The notes beneath the pieces are model-generated. The model was not told the origin of the DNA and ran no database searches. It worked only from the letters and a program-made list of their open reading frames with translations. The position numbers were made by a program, and so were the translations under genes. Positions 46,501 through 55,411 of a stretch of 58,618 bases of DNA are shown piece after piece. Within the stretch, counting starts at the first letter, position 1. Each line of letters begins with the position of its first letter. The stretch lies in assembly GCF_004006535.1 (NCBI RefSeq), contig NZ_RLIH01000014.1:1-58618 (forward strand), given 5' to 3'. Origin of the DNA: Anaerosphaera multitolerans. Its GTDB lineage: Bacteria > Bacillota > Clostridia > Tissierellales > Peptoniphilaceae.

Positions 46501-47839
46501 CTAGTTGCGAATATCTATCTATTATTATTCCGTCTTTGATTTTTACAGCTCCGATTTCTGTTATTTCATCAGTTCTTGCAGAAAAACCTGTGGTCTCTAT
46601 GTCAAATACTACAAAAGTATCTTTATCAGTATCATCCTTAAAATAATTTTTTAAAATTTTTTCTTTATCATCTACAAAATTAGCATCTAAACCGTAAAGT
46701 ATTTTTAAATTGTATTTAGAACCTGCTTCCATAGCTTCTGGAAACCCTTGAACATCAGCAGTATCAGTTATTGCAATTGTATTCATTCCCCAGTACTTTG
46801 CTCTTTTAGCTAAATCATCAAAAGAAGATACGCCGCTCATAGTACTCATTTTACTATGAAGTTTAAGTTCAACTCTTTTTTCAGAAGATTTGTCTTTTCT
46901 AATAATTTTTTCCGATTTTTCAATATATTTAACCATTATGTTTTCAGCTTTTGAATAATTGTCATACTGAATATTTCCGGTGATTATAACGTTATCCCCA
47001 ACTTTTATATTATCCAATAATTCATCAATTTTTTTTGACGATATAAAAAGTTTGGCAATATAAGAAGAAGTATAATCGGTTACAGAGAAAATAACTAAGT
47101 ACTTTGAAGAATCTTTAAGTTCTCTTTTATCAATATTAAAAATATCCGCCTTAATAGTAGCCTTTGAAATATTCAAATTTAAGTCTGAAATATTAATAAT
47201 TTGACCTATATCTTTTCTTCCATAACTATAATTACAATCTAAATCAGAAGAAGTTTGATTTACATCCTTAATAACTTCTCTAACTACTTCTGTTTCTTTG
47301 CACATTTTCTTTTCTTCACTTTCATAATTATTTACAAAAGTCTCTATTATTCTTTCTTTAGATTTTATATTGTCCTTCGGTTCTTTAAAAGTAATTTCAT
47401 ATTCATTAAAACACTTTAACTTTGTTTCTAAAATATCTTTTAAACCATTTTGTAAAACTGAAAAATATACTGACTCATTAGGTGTTATTATTTCAATGTT
47501 TTTAAATTCTTTATTTATGTTAATTTTAAGTTCATCTATCCAAACTGTACTGGAGGGATTATAAGTCAATATCTCTGAACGGATTAATTCATATTCGTCC
47601 TTATATTTTAAAAACTCTTCATTAAATACTATTTGGACTTTTATACCAATAAAATACTTATCAATACTTCTCTTTAATAAATCACTTTCTTTTTGAGACA
47701 AATGTTCAAATAAGTTTAAAATTAAAGTTAACTCCATATTTTTATCATCTAAAGAAACCTTAGCAATATCTATATTTTTGTTTTCTAAATTTTCATCTTG
47801 TATATTTATCTTTTTTAAAAACTCAGAAAAACTAATCAA
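43568..47839 (-). CDS. polC: DNA polymerase III alpha subunit, Gram-positive type (PolC)
   Basis: This replicative polymerase has 1423 residues, normal for PolC. Order: N-terminal domains (about 1-215), OB fold (about 220-310), a PHP domain split by the proofreading exonuclease (VVFDIETTGF), then the polymerase. YLVGSRGSVGSSFAA, the zinc site CGNC...CPIC and PDIDLNF with catalytic Asp are present. In the PHP part, residues usually forming the metal sites are changed: K326 for His in HLH, S335 for Asp, T360 for His in TDH, F724 for His in NVHYL. So PHP activity is probably lost. The start is TTG at 47839, with AGGTGA upstream. Confidence 0.96.
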   Translation of the reverse strand: MISFSEFLKKINIQDENLENKNIDIAKVSLDDKNMELTLILNLFEHLSQKESDLLKRSIDKYFIGIKVQIVFNEEFLKYKDEYELIRSEILTYNPSSTVWIDELKININKEFKNIEIITPNESVYFSVLQNGLKDILETKLKCFNEYEITFKEPKDNIKSKERIIETFVNNYESEEKKMCKETEVVREVIKDVNQTSSDLDCNYSYGRKDIGQIINISDLNLNISKATIKADIFNIDKRELKDSSKYLVIFSVTDYTSSYIAKLFISSKKIDELLDNIKVGDNVIITGNIQYDNYSKAENIMVKYIEKSEKIIRKDKSSEKRVELKLHSKMSTMSGVSSFDDLAKRAKYWGMNTIAITDTADVQGFPEAMEAGSKYNLKILYGLDANFVDDKEKILKNYFKDDTDKDTFVVFDIETTGFSARTDEITEIGAVKIKDGIIIDRYSQLVNPVIPIPQVVVELTGISNAFVANEPTIDLVIPEFYEFCKDSILVAHNANFDMSFIKRDMRKYGFNHKFPVLDTLSLARAVVKDTKRFNLGTLSKKLGVTLVNAHRAVNDAEATAEVFLKMLELAKEEGIEDIGDINLLCNKIDSSALFEGSVSILVKNEIGLKNLYKLVSESHMNYFNRFAKVPRSLLDKYKEGLLVGSGNSSSELYKAVFNLEDDEVIKEIVKYYDYIEIQPVENNLNFIANNMVDNYDVLKEINIKLYNIGKELNIPVVATGDVFYLDEKDDILRRIILNGQTGRPPENAKIPQSLYFRTTEEMLEEFSYLGEDQAYEVVVENTNLISSMCEDIKPIPDGTFSPVIEGSEKDLRDMCYSKAHLIYGEKLPKIVEERLERELNSIINHGYAVLYIIAQKLVKKSNDDGYLVGSRGSVGSSFAATMSSITEVNPLPPHYVCGNCKYSEFIDDPSVGSGVDLLDKECPICGTKLTKDGHNIPFEVFLGFDGDKEPDIDLNFAGEYQPVAHKYTEELFGEGYVFRAGTIGTVAEKTAFGFVKKYFEDKFIPNVEIERLAKACIGVKRTTGQHPGGVMICPREKDIFDFTPIQYPADDKNSGVITTHFDYNFIHGKILKLDILGHDGPSIIKMLEDFTGINSQEIPLDDSETITLFSNADALNLNEDIFSTETGTLGIPEFGTGFVKQMLIETKPKNFAELVRISGLSHGTDVWTNNAQELVKAGKAELSTVISTREDIMLYLIQAGADNKMAFDTMEKVRKGKGLTDEQKEIMKNLDLPPWYIDSCEKIKYMFPKAHAVAYVMLSFRIAYFKLNYPLAYYATFFTIKLADFDGELIMKGISAVKEKISEIKSMNEKLTAKDKGQINVLEVVLEMFARGYEFEPVNIYESETSKFTIKNSKVQMPLRALMGLGESVAQNIVAERQKGKFLSIEDLVSRTKATKTVVSILEENKLLSNLPKSNQLSLFNI

Positions 47840-47847
47840 AAAATCAC

Positions 47848-48900
47848 CTACATTTCTTCTATTTCTTTAAGTAGCTCATCTAAAAGGTCTTCTTCTTTTA
47901 CTTTTTTAATTACTTTACCCTTTTTAAAAATTATTCCTATGCCATCGCCACCTGCAATACCAATATCCGCTTCCTTAGCTTCACCTGGTCCGTTTACAGG
48001 GCAGCCCATCAAGGCTACCTTAATATCTTTATTAACGGTCTGTAATTTAACTTGAGCTTTATTTACAATATCTATTAAATCTATTTTAGTTCTAGAGCAA
48101 GTTGGACAAGAAATTATCTCAACTCCATCACTTATAATATCTAAGGATTTTAAAATTTCTCTTCCCACTCTTACTTCTTCTACAGGGTTTGTAGTTAATG
48201 ATACCCTAATAGTATCACCGATACCTTTGCTCAATAAAGCTCCTATTCCAACAGATGATTTAACAGTCCCGCTAAATGCCGGTCCTGATTCAGTAATTCC
48301 AAGATGAAGAGGATAGTCACATAATGACGAAAATTTTTCATAAGAATTAATTGATAACATTACATTACTAGCTTTAAGAGATACTTTAATATCATAAAAA
48401 TTTAAAGATTCTAAAACTTCTATTTCTTCTAAGGCACTGTAACAAATTGAATTTTCATTTACGCCATTATATTTATTAAGAAATTCTTTTTTTATTGATC
48501 CCGAATTTACTCCAACTCTAATTGGAATTCCATAATATTTACAAGCATTAACTACCTCTCTAATTTTATTTTTATCTCCTATGTTACCAGGATTAATCCT
48601 TAGACAATCTATTCCATTTTCAGCTGAAGCTATAGCCAGCCTATAATCATATTGAATGTCAGCTATTGTAGGTATATTAATCTGACTTTTTATTGTGGGG
48701 ATTGATTTAGCATCTTCTAAATCATTTACTGCAAATCTAATTATGTCGCAGCCAACACTTTCCAATTCGTTAATTTGTCTTACAGTACTTTGAACGTCTT
48801 TAGTAATAGTATTTGTCATTGACTGGACAGTTATTTTTGAATGCCCACCCACTGGAACATCTCCAACAAATATTTTTTTTGTAACTTTTCTATTAATCAC
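47848..48900 (-). CDS. ispG: 4-hydroxy-3-methylbut-2-enyl diphosphate synthase IspG (flavodoxin/ferredoxin-dependent)
   Basis: This iron-sulfur enzyme of the MEP isoprenoid pathway converts MEcPP to HMBPP. Motifs are ITVQSMTNT, LRINPGNIG, GITESGP and the [4Fe-4S] ligands in ISCPTCSRT and MGCPVNGPGEA. I take GTG at 48900 (350 residues), which matches where homologues begin; a TTG five codons upstream is the alternative. It overlaps or abuts the end of rseP. It indicates the organism uses the MEP pathway, although dxr is not in its usual place here. Confidence 0.92.
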   Translation of the reverse strand: MINRKVTKKIFVGDVPVGGHSKITVQSMTNTITKDVQSTVRQINELESVGCDIIRFAVNDLEDAKSIPTIKSQINIPTIADIQYDYRLAIASAENGIDCLRINPGNIGDKNKIREVVNACKYYGIPIRVGVNSGSIKKEFLNKYNGVNENSICYSALEEIEVLESLNFYDIKVSLKASNVMLSINSYEKFSSLCDYPLHLGITESGPAFSGTVKSSVGIGALLSKGIGDTIRVSLTTNPVEEVRVGREILKSLDIISDGVEIISCPTCSRTKIDLIDIVNKAQVKLQTVNKDIKVALMGCPVNGPGEAKEADIGIAGGDGIGIIFKKGKVIKKVKEEDLLDELLKEIEEM

Positions 48901-48904
48901 ATAA

Positions 48905-49909
48905 TCACCAACCAAAAATTCTCTTTAAATCTCCAAATAGAGTTACATATAATACTAGTGCTAATAGTAAGGAAAAACTAATATAGCTTAATTTCCCCTC
49001 TAATTCTTCATCAACTTTCTTTCCCCTAACCTTTTCTATTAATAAAAATACTAACTTTCCCCCATCTAATGCAGGAATTGGAAGTAAATTTATAATCCCA
49101 AGATTGACACTTATGAAACCAAGGATATTTATTAAATATAAAATACCCTTTGATGTCTCTTGACCTATTATTTGAATAACACCTATTGGTCCCGCAAACA
49201 TACCTACATTTAATTTTCCTTGGAAAAGCATTTTAAAAGTTGTAAAAATATCTTTTATAAGAGAAATTGTGTGTTCTAAACTATATTTCATTGAAAGAAG
49301 AATAGATTTTTCATATGCCGGTTCAATACCTATAACCCTATTTCCGTCTTTTTCCATTAAACTGATAGTCTTTTTTAGATTCTCTTTCCCCCTAATAATT
49401 TCAATTTCAATATCATCACCTTGTGACAAGGAAATATTTTCTGAAATATCACTCCAGCTATTAATTTTATTCCCATTAATTACTATAATTTCGTCTCCTG
49501 CTCTTAAATCAGAGTATTGAGCAGGTGAATTTTCCAATACATTATCAATTTTATTTGTTGGCGAACCAACAAGCAAAGCTATAACGAAAAAAGCTATAAT
49601 TGCAAGCAAAAAATTCATAAATACACCTGCTACAACTACAGCCATTCTTTTAAAAACAGACACATTATTAAAACTTCTTGGATCATCAGAGTATGCTTCT
49701 TCTCCTTCCATAGCCACATATCCTCCTATTGGAAGAAGTCTTAATGAATATTGAGTTTCTCCTTTTTTCCTGTGAAAAATTTCCGGACCCATCCCAATAG
49801 AAAATTCATCTACTTTTATACCAACTAATTTTGCTACAAAAAAATGTCCGAATTCATGTATCAAAATAACTATCAAAAATACTATTATTGAGCCTATTAA
49901 AGTAAACAT
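48905..49909 (-). CDS. rseP: RIP metalloprotease RseP (site-2 protease)
   Basis: This intramembrane zinc protease cleaves transmembrane anti-sigma factors and signal peptides. The zinc motif HEFGH is at residues 18-22 in the first membrane segment. GGYVAMEGE, one PDZ domain (about 115-190) and the C-terminal NLLPIPALDGGKLVF with the third zinc ligand Asp follow. I prefer the second of two adjacent ATGs (49909) because GGAGG is then four bases away. It follows cdsA by about 10 bases. Confidence 0.94.
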   Translation of the reverse strand: MFTLIGSIIVFLIVILIHEFGHFFVAKLVGIKVDEFSIGMGPEIFHRKKGETQYSLRLLPIGGYVAMEGEEAYSDDPRSFNNVSVFKRMAVVVAGVFMNFLLAIIAFFVIALLVGSPTNKIDNVLENSPAQYSDLRAGDEIIVINGNKINSWSDISENISLSQGDDIEIEIIRGKENLKKTISLMEKDGNRVIGIEPAYEKSILLSMKYSLEHTISLIKDIFTTFKMLFQGKLNVGMFAGPIGVIQIIGQETSKGILYLINILGFISVNLGIINLLPIPALDGGKLVFLLIEKVRGKKVDEELEGKLSYISFSLLLALVLYVTLFGDLKRIFGW

Positions 49910-49919
49910 CATACCTCCA

Positions 49920-50696
49920 TTAGTATAAATTTATAAAAAAATACAATATATATACAAAAGGAATAACTAATATTGTACTATCAAATCTATCTAGAATACC
50001 ACCATGTCCCGGCAATAATTTTCCATAATCCTTAATACCAGTTATTCTCTTAACTTTCGAAGCTGTTAAATCTCCTATTTGTCCTGCTATTGAAGCAATA
50101 AACACAAGTAAAATAGATAAAACAGTAATTGGTATCTTCACATACCAAAAATAAATTAGAGTTAACAGAACTGCAACTAGGGTACCACCTATGGCACCTT
50201 CAACTGACTTATTTGGACTTACCTTTTCAATTAATTTATGCTTACCAAACATTGAACCTATAAAATAGGCAAAAGTATCAGTAGCAAAGGCAATTATAAA
50301 TACTAGTAGCAAGTAAGGAGTTTTGCTAAAAATATTTAATAAATTAAAAGTATAAGGTATATAAATATAAGTTAAAATTGTTGCAGCAGTACTGCTAAAA
50401 TCATAACTATTTGTAAACAGCATAAATAATAAAGAAATCATTAAAACTATTATAATGCTGAAGTCAGAAGATATATTATATAAGTTAAAAACTAACAATA
50501 AAATAATTCCTATTAAAATCGAAAATAAATTAATATTTAGGTTAATGTTTTTTAATGCTTTAGAAAATTCAAGTACTCCTATCACACTAATTATAAATAT
50601 TGCTACCTTCAAATATAATCCACCTAAGTATATTATTGAAAAAAGTAATATTAATCCAATGATTCCTGTAATAACTCTTTGCTTTAAATCTGACAA
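49920..50696 (-). CDS. cdsA: Phosphatidate cytidylyltransferase
   Basis: This membrane enzyme makes CDP-diacylglycerol, the substrate of PgsA also encoded here. The 258-residue protein has seven to eight membrane segments and the family signature near the C-terminus: KVKRITGIKDYGKLLPGHGG then LDRFDS. The start is TTG at 50696, right after the uppS stop, with GGTGGAG upstream inside uppS. Confidence 0.94.
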   Translation of the reverse strand: MSDLKQRVITGIIGLILLFSIIYLGGLYLKVAIFIISVIGVLEFSKALKNINLNINLFSILIGIILLLVFNLYNISSDFSIIIVLMISLLFMLFTNSYDFSSTAATILTYIYIPYTFNLLNIFSKTPYLLLVFIIAFATDTFAYFIGSMFGKHKLIEKVSPNKSVEGAIGGTLVAVLLTLIYFWYVKIPITVLSILLVFIASIAGQIGDLTASKVKRITGIKDYGKLLPGHGGILDRFDSTILVIPFVYILYFFINLY

Positions 50697-51422
50697 TTAC
50701 ACTCCACCAAACCTTCTATTTCTATTTTGAAAGTCAATTATAGCTTCATATAATACACTTTCATTAAAATCAGGCCACAGTACATCTGAAAACCAAAACT
50801 CTGAATAAGCCAATTGATATAACATAAAATTACTAACTCTTAATTCACCACTAGGCCTAATAAGTAAATCAAGTTCAGTTTGGTTCTTTGTATATAAATA
50901 ACTTGAAAACAATTCATCATTTATATCTTCAATATTAATTTTATGATTTAAAAGGTCTGTAGAAATTAATTTAACTGCTCGGATTATTTCATCTCTTCCA
51001 CCATAATTTAAACCGATATTGAGTATCATTTTATCATTGTCTTCAGTAGCTGACAATGCCCTGTCAATTTCTTTTTTTATATTTGGAGGGAATACTGAAA
51101 GATCTCCCATAATATTAATCTTTACATTATTCTCTACTAATCTGTTTAATTGACTTTTAATATATATTACAAGTAAGTCCATTAATTTGGAAATTTCATC
51201 TTTTGGTCGTTTCCAGTTTTCTGTAGAAAAAGCAAAAAGAGAAAGTGATTTTACATTTAATCTATAGCATGCCTCTACAATTTCTATTACTCTTTCACTT
51301 CCCTTACGGTGTCCCATATATCTAGGCAAGTGTCTCTTTTGTGCCCATCTTCCATTTCCATCCATAATTATTCCAATATGATTAGGGATATTATTCAAAT
51401 CTAATTCTTTTGGTATTATCAT
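50697..51422 (-). CDS. uppS: Isoprenyl transferase (undecaprenyl diphosphate synthase)
   Basis: It builds the C55 lipid carrier for cell-wall synthesis from isopentenyl diphosphate. The 241-residue protein has IIMDGNGRWA (catalytic D21), GHRKGSERV, FSTENWKRP and the C-terminal DLLIRPSGELRVSNF. GAGGAG precedes the ATG. An extended -10 lies upstream, and it begins the uppS-cdsA-rseP-ispG-polC operon. Confidence 0.96.
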   Translation of the reverse strand: MIIPKELDLNNIPNHIGIIMDGNGRWAQKRHLPRYMGHRKGSERVIEIVEACYRLNVKSLSLFAFSTENWKRPKDEISKLMDLLVIYIKSQLNRLVENNVKINIMGDLSVFPPNIKKEIDRALSATEDNDKMILNIGLNYGGRDEIIRAVKLISTDLLNHKINIEDINDELFSSYLYTKNQTELDLLIRPSGELRVSNFMLYQLAYSEFWFSDVLWPDFNESVLYEAIIDFQNRNRRFGGV

Positions 51423-51455
51423 AAAAGCTCCTCATTAATTCTATTAACTTATAAT

Positions 51456-51464
51456 ATTATAACA
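51456..51464 (-). promoter_or_regulatory. Extended -10 promoter of the uppS operon
   Basis: On the minus strand TGTTATAAT stands 33-41 bases before the uppS ATG. No good -35 is visible at 16-18 bases; the extended TG may compensate. The rest of the 200-base gap between frr and uppS is AT-rich without other recognised elements apart from the frr terminator. Confidence 0.5.
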
Positions 51465-51584
51465 AATATAATCGCATTAGGATAATTTTAAATTTCAACT
51501 TAGAAATTAATAAAATTTCATTACTAATATACTATACCCTCTTTCATCTAAAATATTTTTTTGAGCAGCTTAATAATAAATTAA

Positions 51585-51620
51585 AAAAGGCCCTAATTTA
51601 ACTTTAAATTAGGACCCTTT
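51585..51620 (-). terminator. Terminator of the rpsB-tsf-pyrH-frr operon
   Basis: A stem of about 17 bases with a small internal mismatch pairs 51585-51601 with 51603-51620 around CCTAATTTAA / TTAAATTAGG. On the minus strand a T run follows. It lies just after the frr stop. Confidence 0.8.
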
Positions 51621-51622
51621 TA

Positions 51623-52180
51623 TTAAATTTCTAAAAGTTCATCTTCTTTACTCCTAGTTATTGAATCAAGTTCTTCAATATATTTATCTGTTAATTCTTG
51701 GATTTCTTCTTCTCCAGACTTTCTATCATCTTCAGAAAGTTCCTTTGACTTTTCCATTTTTTTTATTTCATCTATGGCATCTCTTCTGATATTACGTATT
51801 GCAACCTTAGCGTTTTCTCCATTTTTCCTTACTACTTTAGTAAGCTCTAAACGCCTTTCCTCAGTTAATTGAGGAATTTGTAATCTTACAATTTTTCCAT
51901 CATTAGACGGATTTAAACCTAAATCAGATTTTAAAATAGCTTTTTCAATAGCAGGGATTAACGTTGCATCCCAAGGTTGTATTGCTAGTAGTCTCGGTTC
52001 TGGTGCAGATATACCCGAAACTTGATTAAGCGGTGTTGTTTGTCCATAATAATCTACTGTAATTTTATCTAGCAATGCAGGGTTAGCTCTTCCAGCCCTT
52101 ATAGACTGAAGATCTTCTCTATATACTGAAATAGTTTTTTTCATTTTCTCTTCAGCATCTCTTTTAATATTAGATATCAT
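51623..52180 (-). CDS. frr: Ribosome recycling factor
   Basis: With EF-G it splits post-termination ribosomes. The 185-residue protein has [43 protein letters not shown] and [13 protein letters not shown], all diagnostic. GGGGAGG precedes the ATG. It is the last gene of the rpsB operon. Confidence 0.98.
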   Translation of the reverse strand: MISNIKRDAEEKMKKTISVYREDLQSIRAGRANPALLDKITVDYYGQTTPLNQVSGISAPEPRLLAIQPWDATLIPAIEKAILKSDLGLNPSNDGKIVRLQIPQLTEERRLELTKVVRKNGENAKVAIRNIRRDAIDEIKKMEKSKELSEDDRKSGEEEIQELTDKYIEELDSITRSKEDELLEI

Positions 52181-52191
52181 AGTGACCTCCC

Positions 52192-52899
52192 CTATTTAAC
52201 ATTAGTACCTATATCTTTTCCATTTACTACATCAATAATGGAAGAAGGATCATCTATTCCAAAAACAGTCAACGGAATATTGTTGTCCATGCAAAGTGAA
52301 GTTGCAGTAGTATCCATTATTTTTAATTCTTTACTTAAAATTTCCAAATAACTTAAATTATAAAATTTCTTAGCATTTTTGTTCAGTTTCGGATCGGAAT
52401 CGTAAATTCCATCGACACCTTTTTTTGCTAAAAGAATTACATCGGCACCTATTTCTGCAGCTCGTAATGCTGCTGTAGTATCTGTAGAGAAATAAGGATT
52501 GCCAGTTCCTGCAGAAAAAATAACTACTCGTCCTTTTTCCAAATGTCTAATAGCACGTCTTCTTATATATGGCTCTGCCACTTCTTTCATTTCAATAGCC
52601 GTTTGTACTCTCGTTGCCACACCTAAATCTTCAAGTGCATCTTGCAATGCTAAAGCATTCATAACAGTACCAAGCATTCCCATATAATCGGAAGTTGCTC
52701 TATCCATACTAGTGGCATCTCTTCCACGCCAAAAATTACCGCCACCAACTACAATACCTATTTCCACACCCGTTTTATGAATAGTTTTAATTTGTTGTCC
52801 TATTGATCTTATAGTATCCATGTCAATACCGATACCTTTATCTCCTGCCATGGCTTCCCCACTTAGCTTTAAAACTACTCTTTTATATTTTGGACTCAT
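52192..52899 (-). CDS. pyrH: UMP kinase
   Basis: It phosphorylates UMP to UDP. The 235-residue protein is of the bacterial hexameric amino-acid-kinase type: [41 protein letters not shown] and [27 protein letters not shown] precedes the ATG. It lies between tsf and frr as usual. Confidence 0.98.
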   Translation of the reverse strand: MSPKYKRVVLKLSGEAMAGDKGIGIDMDTIRSIGQQIKTIHKTGVEIGIVVGGGNFWRGRDATSMDRATSDYMGMLGTVMNALALQDALEDLGVATRVQTAIEMKEVAEPYIRRRAIRHLEKGRVVIFSAGTGNPYFSTDTTAALRAAEIGADVILLAKKGVDGIYDSDPKLNKNAKKFYNLSYLEILSKELKIMDTTATSLCMDNNIPLTVFGIDDPSSIIDVVNGKDIGTNVK

Positions 52900-52912
52900 T
52901 ATATCACACCTA

Positions 52913-53560
52913 TTATTGACCCATTTGTCTTTTTACTTCTTCAGCAAAATCTTCTTCCTTCTTTTCTAATCCCTCTCCTACTTCGTATCTTACAAATCTT
53001 CGTATTTTAATATTTTCTCCTATCTTAGCAGCTAAAGTATTTAGAACATCTTGAACCTTTACATCTGGATCTTTAATAAACTTTTGATCTAAAAGAACAA
53101 TTTCCTCAAAATATTTTTCTAGTCTACCTTCTACCATTTTTTCAACAATTTTTTCAGGCTTTCCTTCATTAAGAGCTTGTTCTTTTAATATTTCTCTTTC
53201 ACGCTCAATTTCACTTTCAGGAACTTCTTCACGTGTAACATATTGTGGTGATGCAGCTGCAACTTGCATAGCCATGTCTCTTACAAAACTTTTAAATTCT
53301 TCATTTTTAGAAACAAAGTCAGTTTCAGAGTTTACTTCAATTAATACTCCTATTCTTCCTCCATGTATATATGCATCAACTATACCTTCAGAAGCAATTC
53401 TTCCAGCTTTTTTAGCAACACTAGCTAATCCTTTTTCTCTTAGAAGTTCTATAGCTTTTTCAATGTCACCATTTGTTTCAACTAATGCTTTCTTTGAATC
53501 CATCATTCCTGCAGATGTTCTTTCTCTTAATTCTTTGATTAATTCAATACTTATACTCAT
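52913..53560 (-). CDS. tsf: Elongation factor Ts
   Basis: This nucleotide exchange factor for EF-Tu has 215 residues, a short form as common in Clostridia. Motifs are the N-terminal UBA-like [18 protein letters not shown] and [13 protein letters not shown], with the Asp-Phe that contacts EF-Tu. AGGAGG precedes the ATG. An attenuator-like hairpin separates it from rpsB. Confidence 0.97.
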   Translation of the reverse strand: MSISIELIKELRERTSAGMMDSKKALVETNGDIEKAIELLREKGLASVAKKAGRIASEGIVDAYIHGGRIGVLIEVNSETDFVSKNEEFKSFVRDMAMQVAAASPQYVTREEVPESEIEREREILKEQALNEGKPEKIVEKMVEGRLEKYFEEIVLLDQKFIKDPDVKVQDVLNTLAAKIGENIKIRRFVRYEVGEGLEKKEEDFAEEVKRQMGQ

Positions 53561-53582
53561 TTTATTTTACCTCCTAAAAAAA

Positions 53583-53614
53583 GAGAGTTTTAAAGGCGTA
53601 GCTTTAGAACTCTC
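53583..53614 (-). terminator. Intercistronic attenuator between rpsB and tsf
   Basis: The stem pairs 53583-53595 with 53602-53614 with one mismatch and a 6-base loop. On the minus strand seven T follow, then the tsf AGGAGG. It probably terminates part of the rpsB transcripts, lowering tsf expression relative to rpsB. Confidence 0.8.
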
Positions 53615-53620
53615 AAAATA

Positions 53621-54415
53621 TTACTCTATTTCTTCTTTATCTATGATTGGCTCCTCAACTTCCACATCTTCAGTTTTTGCTTCTGTATCTATTTCTTCTA
53701 CTTCAGCTTCTTCTGAATAATCTTCAGTTTGAGTACCTTGCTTTCCTTCCAATACTGCATTTGCAATTGTTTCGGTTATAAGCTTTACAGCTCTTATAGC
53801 ATCATCATTGCCTGGAATTGGATAGTCAATTTCATCAGGATCGCAATTAGTATCAACAATTCCAACAATAGGAATTCCAAGAATATGAGCTTCTTTAACA
53901 GCAATTCTTTCTTTACGTGGATCTACTATAAAAATAGCATCTGGCATTCCGCCCATGTTTTTTATTCCACCTAAAAACTTTTCAAGTCTTTCTCTTTCAT
54001 GCTTTAATTGAATGACTTCTTTTTTAGGAAGAAGATCAAAAGTTCCATCAACTTCCATTTCATTTAGTTGATTTAATCTTTCAATTCTCTTTTTAATTGT
54101 TTTATAGTTTGTTAACAATCCACCAAGCCATCTTTGATTTATAAATGGCATTTCACATTTTTGTGCTTCTTTCTTAATAGCATCTTGAGCTTGTTTTTTA
54201 GTACCAACAAATAAAATTTGTCCACCTTCTGATGCTATTTCTCTTACGAATTCATAAGCTTCGTCTACTTTTTTGACAGTTTTTTGAAGATCAATGATAT
54301 AAATACCATTTCTTTCTGTAAATATAAATTTACTCATTTTAGGGTTCCATCTTCTAGTTTGATGACCAAAATGAACACCCGCTTCTAATAAACTCTTCAT
54401 TGAAATAACTGACAA
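53621..54415 (-). CDS. rpsB: 30S ribosomal protein S2
   Basis: Taken from TTG at 54415, the 264-residue protein begins [20 protein letters not shown], which matches homologues; GGAGG lies 8 bases before. A GTG three codons upstream overlaps the ribosome binding site. Further motifs are [12 protein letters not shown] and [19 protein letters not shown]. The C-terminal 40 residues are an acidic Glu/Asp-rich tail. It has its own promoter and a 100-base leader. Confidence 0.97.
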   Translation of the reverse strand: MSVISMKSLLEAGVHFGHQTRRWNPKMSKFIFTERNGIYIIDLQKTVKKVDEAYEFVREIASEGGQILFVGTKKQAQDAIKKEAQKCEMPFINQRWLGGLLTNYKTIKKRIERLNQLNEMEVDGTFDLLPKKEVIQLKHERERLEKFLGGIKNMGGMPDAIFIVDPRKERIAVKEAHILGIPIVGIVDTNCDPDEIDYPIPGNDDAIRAVKLITETIANAVLEGKQGTQTEDYSEEAEVEEIDTEAKTEDVEVEEPIIDKEEIE

Positions 54416-54455
54416 AACATTCACCTCCGTTTTTTATTCCTCCATTTTTATCAAC

Positions 54456-54488
54456 TAATTTAAGGACTATAAAGCAACTCTTAAATTA
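54456..54488 (-). promoter_or_regulatory. Hairpin in the rpsB leader
   Basis: Perfect 9-base arms (54456-54464 and 54480-54488, TAATTTAAG / CTTAAATTA) enclose a 15-base loop within the leader between the rpsB promoter and start. It may be part of an S2 autoregulatory element; this is inference. Confidence 0.35.
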
Positions 54489-54520
54489 TCAAAAAATGTG
54501 TGTCTTTGATTAACGTAGAT

Positions 54521-54549
54521 AGTATAACACAATAAAATTGAACTATCAA
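54521..54549 (-). promoter_or_regulatory. Promoter of the rpsB operon
   Basis: On the minus strand TTGATA (54544-54549) and TATACT (54521-54526) are 17 bases apart, about 25 bases after the ABC permease stop. Confidence 0.7.
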
Positions 54550-54573
54550 GAACATTAATTTGTATATTATTAA

Positions 54574-55410
54574 TTAATAGTATAGATCCTTAGAATTATA
54601 TATCAAATAAGTCAAAAGCATAAATACTACTATAACTATAATATTTACCCCTATTCCCATTAGAGAAAAATTAGATACAACAAATCTGAAAGGTTTAAAT
54701 ACTTCCAATGGAAGCATATCAATAATATTAAAGAATAGGGAACCAAAAACTTTCCCCGCCATAATTAAAACCACGGTTATAAGTACAAATATCACAGATA
54801 CACCATCAGAAATTGATGCACTTTTTGAAATTGAACTCAGAAAAAAACCTATGGACATATATACTAATCCGCTTCCTAAAAGAGCCACAAAGATCTTTAC
54901 CAAATCAATTATAAAATCCTTTGTACTTATTGCCGAATCCACATTCATCGTTGAATCAATAGGAATTGCATAAGATAGACCAAAAGTTATTATAATTATT
55001 ATGAATAGAAACAGAATATATGTTAAAATGTTGGCTAAAATCTTTTGACTAATAATTTCATTTCGAGATATTGGATTAGAATATAAATATTGAATCGTTC
55101 CATATTCCTGCTCTTTAGATAGAGAATTGCCTCCAAGTTGCATGGAAAACATAGCAACTAATACAGCAATATATTGGAATATAAATGCTATATATTGACC
55201 TAAGTTAGTGTAGTCAACACTTTCATCTAATCCCAGTACAAGTTTTAAATTAGGAGTTAATGATTCTACAAATGTATCAAACATACTCTTCATATTTATA
55301 TCTAACATCATTGGATAAAGAGCAAATAATAAACCTATTAATATAGTTAGTACTAAAATCCAAGCAATCATTTTTCCCATATTAGATTTAAATTCTTTTG
55401 AAAAAACCAT
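54574..55410 (-). CDS. ABC-2 type transporter permease
   Basis: The 278-residue protein has about six hydrophobic segments, with a large extracytoplasmic loop after the first (about residues 40-75) and the cytoplasmic coupling motif SKEQEYGTIQYLYSNPISRNE typical of ABC-2 permeases of the NatB/EcsB-like type. It starts just after the ATPase gene stop with GGAGAGG upstream, so the two form one exporter. The substrate is unknown; antimicrobial peptide or ion export are family possibilities. Confidence 0.85.
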   Translation of the reverse strand: MVFSKEFKSNMGKMIAWILVLTILIGLLFALYPMMLDINMKSMFDTFVESLTPNLKLVLGLDESVDYTNLGQYIAFIFQYIAVLVAMFSMQLGGNSLSKEQEYGTIQYLYSNPISRNEIISQKILANILTYILFLFIIIIITFGLSYAIPIDSTMNVDSAISTKDFIIDLVKIFVALLGSGLVYMSIGFFLSSISKSASISDGVSVIFVLITVVLIMAGKVFGSLFFNIIDMLPLEVFKPFRFVVSNFSLMGIGVNIIVIVVFMLLTYLIYNSKDLYY

Positions 55411-55411
55411 A

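Noticed and set aside
53274-53720. 148-codon plus-strand frame opposite tsf/rpsB
   Set aside because: Antisense shadow; low-complexity Ser-rich end reflects the acidic tail of S2 read backwards.
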